Positions 1-8,547 of a DNA stretch of 36,503 nucleotides are shown one piece after another (position 1 is the first letter of the stretch; each line of letters starts with the position of its first letter). Position numbers and translations under genes: made by a program. The stretch covers positions 1-36,503 of the forward strand of contig CAIVVZ010000356.1 of the NCBI GenBank assembly GCA_903909505.1, in the 5' to 3' direction. The notes under the pieces were generated by a model. The model ran no database searches, was not told the DNA's origin, and saw only the letters and a program-made list of their open reading frames with translations. Origin of the DNA: an uncultured Desulfobacteraceae bacterium. GTDB taxonomy: Bacteria; Desulfobacterota; Desulfobacteria; Desulfobacterales; Desulfatirhabdiaceae.

Positions 1-807
1 CCCATTCAGGAAGAAGCCCTGTTTCAAAAGTCAAAGGGAATGGATTTTATTGACATCAATCTGGGACCGGCCAAAAAAGACGGGCCGGACCTGATGCCCT
101 GGGTGGTCAAGGTGGTTCAGGAAGTCGTGGACGATATTCCACTGGTCCTGGATACCTCCAACATCGACGCCATTGAAGCCGCGCTGAAGGTCTGCAAGCT
201 CCCCCCGATAATCAACTCCATTATGTGCCGTCCGGCGCGATATGAGCGGATGATACCGATCGCCGCCGAATCCAAGGCGGATTTTATCGCCCTGATGTGG
301 GGCCCGGAAGGGTTGCCCCGGGATGAAAACGAACGGGCCGCACTCTGCGTGGAACTGGTCTATGCAGCCAATGAGGCCGGTATTCCCAATGAAAAGATCT
401 GGATTGACGGGATTGTCACACCGGTCAACATTCAGCAGCCGCAAGCCATCAGTCTGATGAATTTTCAGGCCATGATTCAAGACATCGCCCCGGGCGCCAA
501 AAGCACCTGCGGCCTGTCCAACATTTCCAACGGCCCGCCGACACATCTGCGGCCCATTTTGAATCAGACCTATATGGTCATGCTTCAGAAACACGGCATG
601 TATTCGGTGATCTCCGATCCGCTGGACTTCCAGCTTACAGCCATTGCGCAGGGAAAACGTCAAGATATCGTGGATCTGATTTATGGTATCATGGACGGCA
701 ATCAGCCGAACATGGCCGGCCTTTCCAAGGAAATGCAGGATTACGTCAAAACCACCAATGTCATTCTGGGCAATGTCCTGTACTCTGATTCCTGGCTCGA
801 TGTATAG
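1..807 (+). CDS. Methyltetrahydrofolate methyltransferase (AcsE/DHPS-like TIM barrel), 5' partial
   Basis: The frame is open from base 1, so the gene begins upstream of the window; the ATG at 40 is internal. The product resembles the pterin-binding TIM-barrel family that includes dihydropteroate synthase and the methyltetrahydrofolate:corrinoid/iron-sulfur protein methyltransferase AcsE, which moves the methyl group of methyl-H4folate to a corrinoid protein in the Wood-Ljungdahl pathway. Visible pterin-site elements are the DINLGP stretch near the visible start, LDTSN, the NSI segment, the DGIVTP loop and GLSNISNG, whose spacing matches the Asp/Asn residues that bind methyl-H4folate in the family. 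The enzyme would be cytoplasmic. A hairpin terminator follows directly. DHPS itself is less likely because the sequence around GLSNISNG fits methyltransferases better. The identity of the methyl acceptor cannot be read from the sequence. Confidence 0.85.
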   Translation, partial: PIQEEALFQKSKGMDFIDINLGPAKKDGPDLMPWVVKVVQEVVDDIPLVLDTSNIDAIEAALKVCKLPPIINSIMCRPARYERMIPIAAESKADFIALMWGPEGLPRDENERAALCVELVYAANEAGIPNEKIWIDGIVTPVNIQQPQAISLMNFQAMIQDIAPGAKSTCGLSNISNGPPTHLRPILNQTYMVMLQKHGMYSVISDPLDFQLTAIAQGKRQDIVDLIYGIMDGNQPNMAGLSKEMQDYVKTTNVILGNVLYSDSWLDV

Positions 808-833
808 GATTTAATATTATCAGCGATACTTTC

Positions 834-863
834 AAAGCCCCGGATCAGCGGGGCTTTGTTGTT
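834..863 (+). terminator. Rho-independent terminator after the methyltransferase gene
   Basis: An 8-bp perfect stem pairs AAAGCCCC (834-841) with GGGGCTTT (850-857) around an 8-nt loop, followed by a T-rich run GTTGTTT. It lies 26 bp after the methyltransferase stop and just before the next start, so it probably separates the two genes into different transcripts. Confidence 0.8.
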
Positions 864-875
864 TAAAGGTTATTT

Positions 876-1487
876 ATGCCCCGCATTGACGATTATTACA
901 ACGCCGCAAAAATTGCGATCGAAGCGCTTTCCCTGGAATCCGCGAAAGAGATACAGAGACGATCCGGGTTTGAACCCGACGCGGATGGGATTCGCGTACC
1001 CTTCCTGAACCGAACCTACCGAATTGCCATTCCCGGCTTCACTTTCAGTGATACGGCCTCGGAGCCCAAGGATGTCCCGATTCAGGAACAGGTTCTGATT
1101 CTCCATTATCTTCAGGCCGGTGGTCTCCAGTTTCCAACCGGCAACTGGATTGCCTATCGCGAAATCCAAGGCGCATCTTTTTATTTCAGCGCCTTTGTCA
1201 AGCGCGCCATCGATCCCCTGAAAAATACCTTTGGATCGGACATTCAGGGGCTTGTCAAGGCCGCCGAACGGCTCGGTGGCCAGGCCATCTCCGCGGGGGA
1301 TGCCGGATTTGAGTTCCGGCTCCTTCCCCGAATTCCGATTCAGCTCATCCTCTGGGAAGGCGATGCGGAATTTCCGCCAGAGGCCAATATCCTCTTTGAC
1401 GAGACCATCGGTGATATCCTTTCACCCGAAGATGTGGCCTGGCTTGCAGGCATGCTGGTGTATCGGCTGATGGCGCTAAGCCGATAG
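876..1487 (+). CDS. DUF3786 domain protein
   Basis: This is a 203-residue soluble protein with no signal peptide or membrane segment. It resembles the DUF3786 family, known mainly from strict anaerobes such as sulfate reducers and acetogens. The family features visible here are the VPIQEQVLILHYL helix near residue 70, a PIQLILWEGDAEFPPEA segment near residues 150-166, and a C-terminal LFDETIGDILSPEDVAWL block. The molecular function of the family is unknown. It lies beside an AcsE-like methyltransferase gene, and this co-location suggests a link to corrinoid or one-carbon metabolism, but the terminator between them argues against one transcript. The ATG at 876 has an AAAGG upstream. The last codons run into what may be a dispersed repeat. 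Confidence 0.75.
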   Translation: MPRIDDYYNAAKIAIEALSLESAKEIQRRSGFEPDADGIRVPFLNRTYRIAIPGFTFSDTASEPKDVPIQEQVLILHYLQAGGLQFPTGNWIAYREIQGASFYFSAFVKRAIDPLKNTFGSDIQGLVKAAERLGGQAISAGDAGFEFRLLPRIPIQLILWEGDAEFPPEANILFDETIGDILSPEDVAWLAGMLVYRLMALSR

Positions 1488-1600
1488 AAAGCAAGGCGGA
1501 ATAAGGCGTAGTTGGGGTACGCTGCAAAGACGAGGCATGAAGCTCAACGCAGATATTGGACTTTTTACGAAACCATCAGATTTCATTAATAGCAACCTTT
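1488..1600. repeat. Possible dispersed intergenic repeat
   Basis: The 140-bp gap before the cytochrome gene contains a GC-balanced stretch (GCAAGGCGGAATAAGGCG at its start and GGACTTTTTACGAAACCATC at 1558-1577) that resembles short palindromic-type intergenic repeats I associate with Desulfobacteraceae genomes. No second copy is visible in this window, so the repeat status rests on recollection and is weak. Confidence 0.25.
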
Positions 1601-1627
1601 TTAAGGTCACTCTGATCAGAGGTTTTC

Positions 1628-3121
1628 ATGAGACATCTATCGTTGATACTCTGTGCACTCTACGGGTTCATGGCTCCATTTACCGGCTTCTGTGAAGACA
1701 GACCGGTCATCAGCAGCGCCACTCAGCAGTGCCTGGACTGCCACGGCACATATCATCCCGGAATCGTGGAGGACTGGGAAAAAAGCCGTCACGCGGTGAT
1801 GACCCCGGAAAAAGCCATGGCTGCAGCGGCCCTGAGCCGCAAGGTCTCCAGCACTTCGGTTCCGGACGCGGCCAAATCCGTTGTGGTGGGCTGCGCCGAA
1901 TGCCATACCCAGAGACCCAAGTCCCATGCCGACACGTTTTCACATAACGGGTTTGATGTGCATGTGGTGGTCAGTCCCGAGGACTGCGCCGCCTGCCACA
2001 GCCAGGAACGGGACCAGTATGGCGGAAACATCATGGCCCATGCCTGGAAAAATCTGGCGGAAAACAAGATATACCAGGATCTGAAGCAGAGCATTATCGG
2101 AAATCCCATCCGGAAATCCGGCAAACTTGCCTTTGATCCCCCGGACGCCCTTACAAATGCGGAAACCTGTTTTTACTGCCATGGCACCCGATTAACCGTT
2201 ACGGGTTTTGAGAAACGCGACACTGATGCCGGTGAACTGGAGTTTCCCATCATCGACGGATGGCCCAATCAGGGGGTTGGCCGCATCAACCTGGACGGAA
2301 GCAAGGGCGCCTGCACGGCCTGTCACAATCGGCACGGTTTTTCAATGGAAACCGCCAGAAAACCCTATACCTGCAAGGAATGTCATTCCGGACCGGATGT
2401 ACCTGCCTATAAAGTCTACGAAGCCAGCAAACACGGCAATATCGCAGCCTCCAAACAATCTTCCTGGGATTTCCAGGCCGTTCCCTGGACTGTGGGCAGG
2501 GATTTTACGGCCCCGACCTGCGCGACCTGCCACATCAGCCTGCTGACCAATACGGACGGCGAAGTGGTTGTCCAAAGGACTCATCAGATGAACGACCGGC
2601 TGTCTACCCGAATATTTGGCCTCATCTACGCGCACAGGCAACCGAAAAATCCCGACACCACGCTGATTCGAAACAGTGCCGGACTGGGGCTCCCGACCGA
2701 TTTTGACGGCACTCCCGCCTCTCAATACCTGATAGACGATACGGAATTTAACAAACGCCAAAAAACCCTGCAAGCCGTGTGCCTTGCCTGCCACAGCCTG
2801 TCGTGGGTGAAGGGACACTGGCAGCGCTTCGATCATACCATTCAGACGACGAATGCAGCCACGCGAGCCGCAACGGACATCATGCGGGATATCTGGAAAA
2901 AAGGCTATGCGTCGGGACTTGACCGCGGCGCCAGCCCCTTTGATGAGTCCATTGAAAAGAAATGGAGTGCGATCTGGCTGTTTGACGCCAACAACTCCCG
3001 GTTCGCATCGGCCATGGCCGGCGGCGGGGACTACGGCGTGTTCGCGGAGGGCAGGTATGCGCTATCGACCCGGGTGGCGGAACTGAATGAATGGTTGATG
3101 CTGAAGGGAAAAAAGGAGTAG
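1628..3121 (+). CDS. Octahaem cytochrome c, HAO-like
   Basis: The protein has 497 residues and an N-terminal signal peptide (about residues 1-22), so it is exported to the periplasm. It carries exactly eight CXXCH haem c motifs, at about residues 35, 89, 120, 181, 229, 249, 298 and 385. The count, the length, the long gap before haem 8 and the C-terminal helical part rich in Trp and Tyr fit the hydroxylamine oxidoreductase-like octahaem family. Family members oxidise hydroxylamine or hydrazine, or in anaerobes more often reduce nitrite or hydroxylamine to ammonium. The tyrosine that cross-links the catalytic haem in oxidising members cannot be identified with certainty by eye, so direction is open. 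No NapC/NrfH-type quinol dehydrogenase gene lies beside it. It converges on the EamA gene with a 4-bp gap. Confidence 0.8.
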   Translation: MRHLSLILCALYGFMAPFTGFCEDRPVISSATQQCLDCHGTYHPGIVEDWEKSRHAVMTPEKAMAAAALSRKVSSTSVPDAAKSVVVGCAECHTQRPKSHADTFSHNGFDVHVVVSPEDCAACHSQERDQYGGNIMAHAWKNLAENKIYQDLKQSIIGNPIRKSGKLAFDPPDALTNAETCFYCHGTRLTVTGFEKRDTDAGELEFPIIDGWPNQGVGRINLDGSKGACTACHNRHGFSMETARKPYTCKECHSGPDVPAYKVYEASKHGNIAASKQSSWDFQAVPWTVGRDFTAPTCATCHISLLTNTDGEVVVQRTHQMNDRLSTRIFGLIYAHRQPKNPDTTLIRNSAGLGLPTDFDGTPASQYLIDDTEFNKRQKTLQAVCLACHSLSWVKGHWQRFDHTIQTTNAATRAATDIMRDIWKKGYASGLDRGASPFDESIEKKWSAIWLFDANNSRFASAMAGGGDYGVFAEGRYALSTRVAELNEWLMLKGKKE

Positions 3122-3125
3122 ACCC

Positions 3126-4034
3126 TCATTGTTTTTCGCTGCTGCGAATCATCAAGACCACGGCAGACAGGATGACAGCACTCCCCATGTAACTTTGAAC
3201 GGTAAAAACCTCACCCCACCAGAAATACGCAATAACGGCTGCAACAACGGGTTCAAGGGTTGCAGTAATGGAGGCCCGTCCGGCATCCAGATATTTCAGT
3301 CCCAGGTAATAACAGGAATTGGCACCGTAAGTACAGATAACCACAAGCGCTATCAGCGACAGCCAGGCTGTCGGGGTTTTTGGGGTAAAGGTGACCCAGG
3401 GAAGCAGACCTAAAGCCCCTATCGGCAAGACATACAGAAAGAGGTTATAAGAACTATACCGTCCGGAAAAGTATTTTCCGAAGATATAATACAGGGAATA
3501 GCAGAAACCGGATGCCAATCCAAAGATGATTGCTGAAACACTGATCGGACTGCCGCCATGGCCCGCATCCCTGCCCATCGAAATGGCCGAGATACCGATG
3601 AGCGTCAAAACCATGGCCAAAACTTTGGTTGGAGTTATGGATTCTTTAAGAAATATCCGAGATAGAACGATGACCCAGACCGGCGCTGTGTACAGAAGGA
3701 CGGCCGCAAGAGCCGCCCCTCCCTGCTTTACGGCCATTTGGTAAACAAAATAGAACAGGGAAACACCGCATATCCCGAACACCAGAATATATGGAACGTC
3801 TTTTCGATGCAGGCTTACCTCATGCCGGATCATTGCATGACCGCCAAAGAGGATCCAGGCCAGCAGCGCCCGCCAGAAAGCTACCTCCATGGGCGAAATG
3901 CCCTCTTGAAAAGCCAGCCTCGAAAAAGGGCCGATCATTCCCCACAACACCGCTGCGGCAACAATAAATGCATATCCCTTGAAAACCATATGATGCCTGA
4001 TCACTTTGAGGACAGATATAATAACATCCGGCAC
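3126..4034 (-). CDS. EamA/DMT-family transporter
   Basis: This is a 302-residue integral membrane protein with about ten hydrophobic segments arranged as two five-helix halves, typical of the drug/metabolite transporter superfamily (two EamA domains). The first half starts with the AAAVLWGMIGPFSR helix and the second ends with the TATLEPVVAAVIAYFWWGE signature, a conserved element of EamA proteins. Members export or import amino acids, purines or other small metabolites through the inner membrane; the substrate cannot be predicted. The start is uncertain: an internal ATG at 3989 (residue 16) lies closer to the first membrane segment and has AGG 8 nt upstream. The gene is single and divergent from the downstream binding-protein gene. 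Confidence 0.85.
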   Translation of the reverse strand: MPDVIISVLKVIRHHMVFKGYAFIVAAAVLWGMIGPFSRLAFQEGISPMEVAFWRALLAWILFGGHAMIRHEVSLHRKDVPYILVFGICGVSLFYFVYQMAVKQGGAALAAVLLYTAPVWVIVLSRIFLKESITPTKVLAMVLTLIGISAISMGRDAGHGGSPISVSAIIFGLASGFCYSLYYIFGKYFSGRYSSYNLFLYVLPIGALGLLPWVTFTPKTPTAWLSLIALVVICTYGANSCYYLGLKYLDAGRASITATLEPVVAAVIAYFWWGEVFTVQSYMGSAVILSAVVLMIRSSEKQ

Positions 4035-4161
4035 TTTTAATCCAGGATCCGAAAAATATCAAATCCTAAGTGCATCATATTTGATTGACTCGCAATAAAA
4101 AGCATGGCATCTAAATAAGATATGTCAAAATAATGATATTTTTTTATGTGAAAGGCGATCC

Positions 4162-4302
4162 ATGAAAAGACCTCAACAAATCACATCCATTCCAGGCCCG
4201 AAAGCCTTAAGCTGGATTTCAAGGGATTCGAAGTGGATGTCTTCATCTGGGCAACCCGGCATCCGAGCGATGCAGACAGTTCCTGGCGGGATATCCGGTT
4301 AA
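4162..4302 (+). pseudogene. Relic of a class III aminotransferase 5' end (46 codons)
   Basis: A short frame with a good ribosome binding site (AAAGG at 4151-4155) begins MKRPQQITSIPGPKA and continues with SWISRDSKWMSS. The IPGPKA stretch followed by an RD-K segment is how the N-termini of many class III (acetylornithine/4-aminobutyrate type) aminotransferases read. After about 29 residues the similarity stops and the frame ends at TAA 4300-4302. I read it as the remaining start of a deleted aminotransferase gene just ahead of an amino-acid binding protein gene. It could be chance, since only about 25 residues support it. The rest of the 4035-4371 gap shows nothing clear. Confidence 0.3.
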
Positions 4303-4371
4303 GCAGGGCAGGGATTAGGGACCCCTTATGTACAGTCGTTTGTTTACGTATTAACTTCTAAGAGGTGAAAC

Positions 4372-5157
4372 ATGAAAAAATGGGGTGTTGTGGTTCTGGT
4401 TGCGGTTCTGGCGGTTTGCTGGGTGGGAAATACCTCGGCGGCGGAAGTAAAAAAGAAACTTCGCGTTGGAACGGAAGGCGCTTATCCGCCTTTTAACCTG
4501 GTGGATAAAAGTGGACAGGTCCAGGGATTCGATATCGATATCGCCAAAGCACTGTGCAAGGAAATGGGAATGGAATATGAGTTCAAGGTCCAGGATTGGG
4601 ATAGCCTGATTCCGGGGCTCCTGGCGAAAAAATTTGACGTGATTATCGCCTCCATGTCCATTACGGACGAACGCAAACAGAAGGTCGACTTCTCCAATAA
4701 ATATTATCAGACCCCGGCCCGGTTTGTAGCCAAAAAAGGTGCCGGCATCACCGTTTCCAAGGAAGGGTTAAAAGGGAAAAAGATTGGCGTGCAGCGGGCA
4801 ACCGTTCACGAGAATTTTGTCCGCGACATGTTTGGGAATGCCGTGACAATCAAGGCCTATGCAGGCCAGGATGAAGCCAATATGGATCTGGTCGCCAGCC
4901 GTGTGGACCTTGTTATTGCCGATGCCACCGTTCTTTTGGGCGGTTTCATCAACACGGATGCCGGAAAAGGATTTGAATTTACGGGCCCCAGCTATGTGGA
5001 TAAAAAATGGTTTGGCGATGGCGTCGGAATCGCGCTGCGAAAGGGAGACAATGATCTTCGCCAGAAACTGAACAAGGCCATTGACGCCATTCGCGCCAAT
5101 GGTGTTTACCAGAAGATCAACGCCAAGTATTTCGATTTTGATGTCTACGGGAAATAG
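4372..5157 (+). CDS. Amino-acid ABC transporter substrate-binding protein (SBP family 3)
   Basis: The 261-residue protein has a cleavable signal peptide (about residues 1-24, ending TSAAE) and is therefore periplasmic. The mature part has the SBP_bac_3 layout: LRVGTEGAYPPFNLVDKSG at the start, GFDIDIAKALCKEMG, WDSLIPGLLAKKFDVIIASM, then the hinge and the second lobe with KKIGVQRATVHENF and DLVIADATVLLGGF. Such proteins deliver polar or basic amino acids (Arg/Lys/His/Gln type) to an ABC permease. No permease or ATPase gene is adjacent, so this is an orphan binding protein. The start has a strong AAGAGGTG ribosome site. The hsp70-like gene begins about 33 bp downstream, so the two may share a transcript. 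Confidence 0.9.
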   Translation: MKKWGVVVLVAVLAVCWVGNTSAAEVKKKLRVGTEGAYPPFNLVDKSGQVQGFDIDIAKALCKEMGMEYEFKVQDWDSLIPGLLAKKFDVIIASMSITDERKQKVDFSNKYYQTPARFVAKKGAGITVSKEGLKGKKIGVQRATVHENFVRDMFGNAVTIKAYAGQDEANMDLVASRVDLVIADATVLLGGFINTDAGKGFEFTGPSYVDKKWFGDGVGIALRKGDNDLRQKLNKAIDAIRANGVYQKINAKYFDFDVYGK

Positions 5158-5178
5158 CGGAACCCCGGACCACGGGTT

Positions 5179-5184
5179 GAGGTG
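5179..5184 (+). promoter_or_regulatory. Ribosome binding site deciding the hsp70-like start
   Basis: GAGGTG at 5179-5184 lies 6 nt before a TTG at 5191. A GTG at 5182 is the upstream alternative start, but it is itself part of this Shine-Dalgarno sequence and has only a weak site of its own. TTG 5191 is therefore preferred. Confidence 0.6.
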
Positions 5185-5190
5185 AATATC

Positions 5191-7995
5191 TTGGAGCCTA
5201 TTGATAAACGCTTTGTTATCGGGATTGATCTGGGGACTACCAATTGCGCCGTGGCCTATGCGGACCTTCAGGGTGAAAAGGATGCCGGTGCCAATATCCG
5301 GCTGTTCAAAATTCCGCAGTTGACCGGACCCGGGGAAGTTTCTCGGATTTCGGTACTGCCATCCTTTCTGTATCTTCCCGGAGCCTACGATCTTACTTCC
5401 GAGGCGCTTCAACTGCCCTGGAGCGTTTCGCCGGGTGCCGCGGACCCTCCTCGGTTCGTCGGCGCCTTTGCCAGGGACCACGGCGCAAAAATTCCTTCCC
5501 GCCTGGTCTCTTCCGCCAAAAGCTGGCTCTGTCACCCACACGCCGACCGAAAGGCCCGCATCCTGCCCTGGGGGGCCGGGAGCGATGTTTACAGGATATC
5601 CCCGATTCAGGCGACCGCTGCCTACCTGGAACACATTAAAGCAGCGTGGAACAGTTTTCGCGGGGAAGACGAAGATCAGTATCTGGAAAATCAGCTCATC
5701 ATTCTGACGGTTCCGGCTTCGTTTGATGAAGTGGCCAGAGAGTTGACGGTGGAGGCTGCTTCCATGGCCGGCCTGAAAACGGTCACGCTGCTGGAAGAGC
5801 CGCTTGCGGCTTTTTACAATTGGCTGATTCGGCATGAACACCGCTGGAGCCAGTCCGTGTCTCCCGATGAACTCATCCTGATCTGCGATGTCGGCGGCGG
5901 TACGACCGATTTTACCCTGATTTCCCTGAGGGAAGTTGCCGGCAGTCCCCGGTTTGAACGTATTGCCGTGGGAGATCACCTGATATTGGGCGGAGACAAT
6001 ATGGATCTGGCTCTGGCGCGAAGCATCGAAATGCGCCTGGGAAAATCAAAGGCCATTTTAACCGGAGATCGCTGGAAAACCCTTTGCCACCAATGCCGGC
6101 AGGCAAAGGAACTGTTGCTGAACGGAACCGCGAAATCCCGAAAAATCACGATCATGGGCGAAGGCAGCCGGCTGATCGGCGGAACCCTTTCCGCGGACCT
6201 GGACTACGGAAGCGTTGAACAGATACTTCTCGATGGGTTTTTCCCCCTTCTGGATGCGGCTGAAAAGCCGTCTGTTCAGTCTTTTCGCAAAGGCATCACG
6301 GAGTTCGGGCTGCCCTATGAACAGGAACCCGCCATCACCCGCCATCTGGGATGGTTTCTGGACCAGCATCGAGCCGAGGTATCTCACTATCTGGGAAAAG
6401 AATTTCAGGCTCCGGACTGTATTCTTTTTAATGGCGGCGCTCTGAAGCCGCCGGTTATTCAGGAGCGTATCCGGCAGGGCATCCGCCGCTGGTTTCATCA
6501 GGATGACGCCGCGCTTCCGCGGGTTCTGGATAATCCGGACCCGGATCTGGCCGTGGCCCTGGGTGCCGCGTATTACGGACTCGTCAAAATGGGCCGCGGA
6601 GTCAGGGTCGGCAGCGGCAGCGCCCGGTCCTATTATATCGGTGTTTCAACCGGATCCGCGGAAACGGATGGGACGAACAGCCGGCAGGCCATTTGTTTGG
6701 TCGAACGGGGGCTGGATGAAGGCAGCCGGATTCAGCTTGAGGATCGGGACTTTCAGGTGCTGACCAATCAGCCGGTCAGTTTTGACCTGTACAGTTCGAG
6801 TTTTCGCTCCGGCGACCGCTCCGGTCATCTCGTGGCTGTGGATGATTCCCTTACCCGGCTACCGCCGATTCAGACCATCATTCAGTATGGGAAAACAGGC
6901 GAGCACAGTAATATTCCGGTTGCGGTCGAGGCCAGTTATACGGAAATCGGAACCCTGGCCCTGTGGTGCCATTCCCGGATCAGCGATCATCGCTGGAAAC
7001 TTCAGTTTCAAATCCGTGAAACCGGCGACCCTTCGGATATCGGTGATCCGGAGACTTTTGAAGCTGCTCAAATCGAAGCCATTCATGTCAGTCTTTGCAC
7101 GGCTTTTTCACAACCGATCAGTGGCTCCTTCCTGGAATCACTGGGCAAGGATATTTCACGGATTATCGACAGGCCCAGGGAAAAATGGCCGCTGACACTC
7201 ATTCGCGGCATGTCGGATGTCCTTCTTTCCCTAATCCAGACCCGGCGGACGGCGCCGGATTTTGAAAGCCGCTGGCTGAATCTTCTGGGCTTCTGCTTAA
7301 GACCCGGGTTCGGCGATGGATTTGATGGGCATCGCATCAAGGCGATCTGGAAGATTTATAAGCAGGGCCCGGTTTACAGCCATCACAGCCAGGTCCGATC
7401 AGACTGGTGGATCCTGTGGCGACGTATATCAGGGGGTTTGAGCGCCGGTCATCAGCGTCAGTTTTTTCAGGATTTAACCCCTGCTTTGTTTTCCGCTAAA
7501 GCCGGCAGGCAGCGAATCCTGCCCCAGGAATATCTGGAGATTCAAATGGCCGCGGCCAGCATGGAGCGCCTGGCCGTCAAGGACAAGATCAGGCTGGGTA
7601 GCCTGCTGCTGACCGATCTTCAGTCCAAAAAGGCTAAACCGCAGCAGTTCTGGGCTTTTTCTCGAATAGGCGCCAGAGAGCTGCTATATGGCCCGGTTGA
7701 CCGGGTAATTCCGCCGGTTGAAATCTCCCCGTGGATTGAAGCCCTTATTTCGGGAAACTGGACAAATCCCGGGCCTGTGGGCCAGGCCCTTTTACAATTG
7801 GCCCGCAAAACCGGAGATCGCAGCCGGGATGTGGATTCCGCCATGGTCGAACGGATCCGGAACCGGCTACTCCAACAGGGCTTTTCGGCGGACCAGGTTC
7901 GGGGCCTCTCCGAAGTCATTCCCCTCCGAAAACAGGAAGCCGGCGCCATTTTTGGTGAGGATTTGCCGTCCGGGTTGATTCTGGGAACGCCCTAA
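5191..7995 (+). CDS. Hsp70-family protein with large C-terminal extension (DUF3731-like)
   Basis: The 934-residue protein starts with an Hsp70/actin-type ATPase domain. Phosphate-1 loop GIDLGTTN is at about residues 11-18, phosphate-2 loop DVGGGTTD at about 233-240, GGDNMDLALA follows, and the adenosine loop FNGGAL is at about 413-418. DnaK is about 640 residues; here a region without the usual substrate-binding signature and a further 350 or so helical residues follow, which fits the non-canonical Hsp70 proteins that carry a DUF3731 tail. No signal peptide or membrane segment is present, so it should be cytoplasmic. No DnaJ or GrpE gene is nearby. It is followed after 27 bp by the unknown gene at 8023, which is overlapped by a radical SAM gene. 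The client is unknown. The alternative start is GTG 5182. Confidence 0.85.
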   Translation: MEPIDKRFVIGIDLGTTNCAVAYADLQGEKDAGANIRLFKIPQLTGPGEVSRISVLPSFLYLPGAYDLTSEALQLPWSVSPGAADPPRFVGAFARDHGAKIPSRLVSSAKSWLCHPHADRKARILPWGAGSDVYRISPIQATAAYLEHIKAAWNSFRGEDEDQYLENQLIILTVPASFDEVARELTVEAASMAGLKTVTLLEEPLAAFYNWLIRHEHRWSQSVSPDELILICDVGGGTTDFTLISLREVAGSPRFERIAVGDHLILGGDNMDLALARSIEMRLGKSKAILTGDRWKTLCHQCRQAKELLLNGTAKSRKITIMGEGSRLIGGTLSADLDYGSVEQILLDGFFPLLDAAEKPSVQSFRKGITEFGLPYEQEPAITRHLGWFLDQHRAEVSHYLGKEFQAPDCILFNGGALKPPVIQERIRQGIRRWFHQDDAALPRVLDNPDPDLAVALGAAYYGLVKMGRGVRVGSGSARSYYIGVSTGSAETDGTNSRQAICLVERGLDEGSRIQLEDRDFQVLTNQPVSFDLYSSSFRSGDRSGHLVAVDDSLTRLPPIQTIIQYGKTGEHSNIPVAVEASYTEIGTLALWCHSRISDHRWKLQFQIRETGDPSDIGDPETFEAAQIEAIHVSLCTAFSQPISGSFLESLGKDISRIIDRPREKWPLTLIRGMSDVLLSLIQTRRTAPDFESRWLNLLGFCLRPGFGDGFDGHRIKAIWKIYKQGPVYSHHSQVRSDWWILWRRISGGLSAGHQRQFFQDLTPALFSAKAGRQRILPQEYLEIQMAAASMERLAVKDKIRLGSLLLTDLQSKKAKPQQFWAFSRIGARELLYGPVDRVIPPVEISPWIEALISGNWTNPGPVGQALLQLARKTGDRSRDVDSAMVERIRNRLLQQGFSADQVRGLSEVIPLRKQEAGAIFGEDLPSGLILGTP

Positions 7996-8022
7996 AATAT
8001 TATCCATTGGAGGTTTTTTGCG

Positions 8023-8547
8023 ATGACAATCAAGGACATTCTGGAAGAATTTTCTCAAAAAGAAGAACTGCACAGGCAAATAATGCAGGAAGATGAAGTA
8101 AAAACCCGGCAGGTTATTGAACGCCGCATTCTGGATATCAGTCAATGCTTTGAAGCGGTGATTCTGCCGGCAGTGTATTCCGTTGAAAATGATCTTCAAC
8201 AGGCGGGATACTGGTACAAACTCGCCATCGGTCGGTTTGCAGCCGCTGAATCCGCAGGCCCCGGGGTTCGGGAAGTGGTATTTCATTTTTATCCCGAACG
8301 CACCGATAGTCCGATTTATACCCAAAAAGTTCTGGATGCGGCTTATAAAGCATCCATCGCCACAACCGGAGATTACCGCAAGCTGACATTTTCCATTCAC
8401 TTTCCCAGGAGATTGCCGCCGGTAGTTGAAAAAGAGGAAATTGCCCGGGCGGTCAGCGACATCAACCAGTCCGTGGTGGATGCCTTCCTGGAAAAATTTA
8501 TCAAGGGCGCCATTGATGTGTATCAGTCCGACCGGGTTTTGGCGTGA
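8023..8547 (+). CDS. Hypothetical protein of the Hsp70/radical SAM unit
   Basis: I do not recognise this 174-residue protein. It is soluble and charged, without signal peptide or membrane helix. The N-terminal 50 residues are helical and rich in Glu, Lys and Gln (MTIKDILEEFSQKEELHRQ), the middle has alternating beta-like stretches (VREVVFHFYPER, YRKLTFSIHF), and the C-terminus is again helical (SVVDAFLEKFIKGAIDVYQ). The start has a very strong GGAGG site at about 8010. It follows the hsp70-like gene by 27 bp, and its stop overlaps the GTG start of the radical SAM gene (GTGA, 8544-8547), so all three are probably co-translated. A role as adaptor or target of the Hsp70-like protein is possible but only inferred from position. 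Confidence 0.75.
   Translation: MTIKDILEEFSQKEELHRQIMQEDEVKTRQVIERRILDISQCFEAVILPAVYSVENDLQQAGYWYKLAIGRFAAAESAGPGVREVVFHFYPERTDSPIYTQKVLDAAYKASIATTGDYRKLTFSIHFPRRLPPVVEKEEIARAVSDINQSVVDAFLEKFIKGAIDVYQSDRVLA

Noticed and set aside
4768-5979. Long minus-strand open frame of 403 codons
   Set aside because: It lies antisense to the binding-protein and Hsp70-like genes, which have clear family motifs; its translation shows no domain and is low-complexity.
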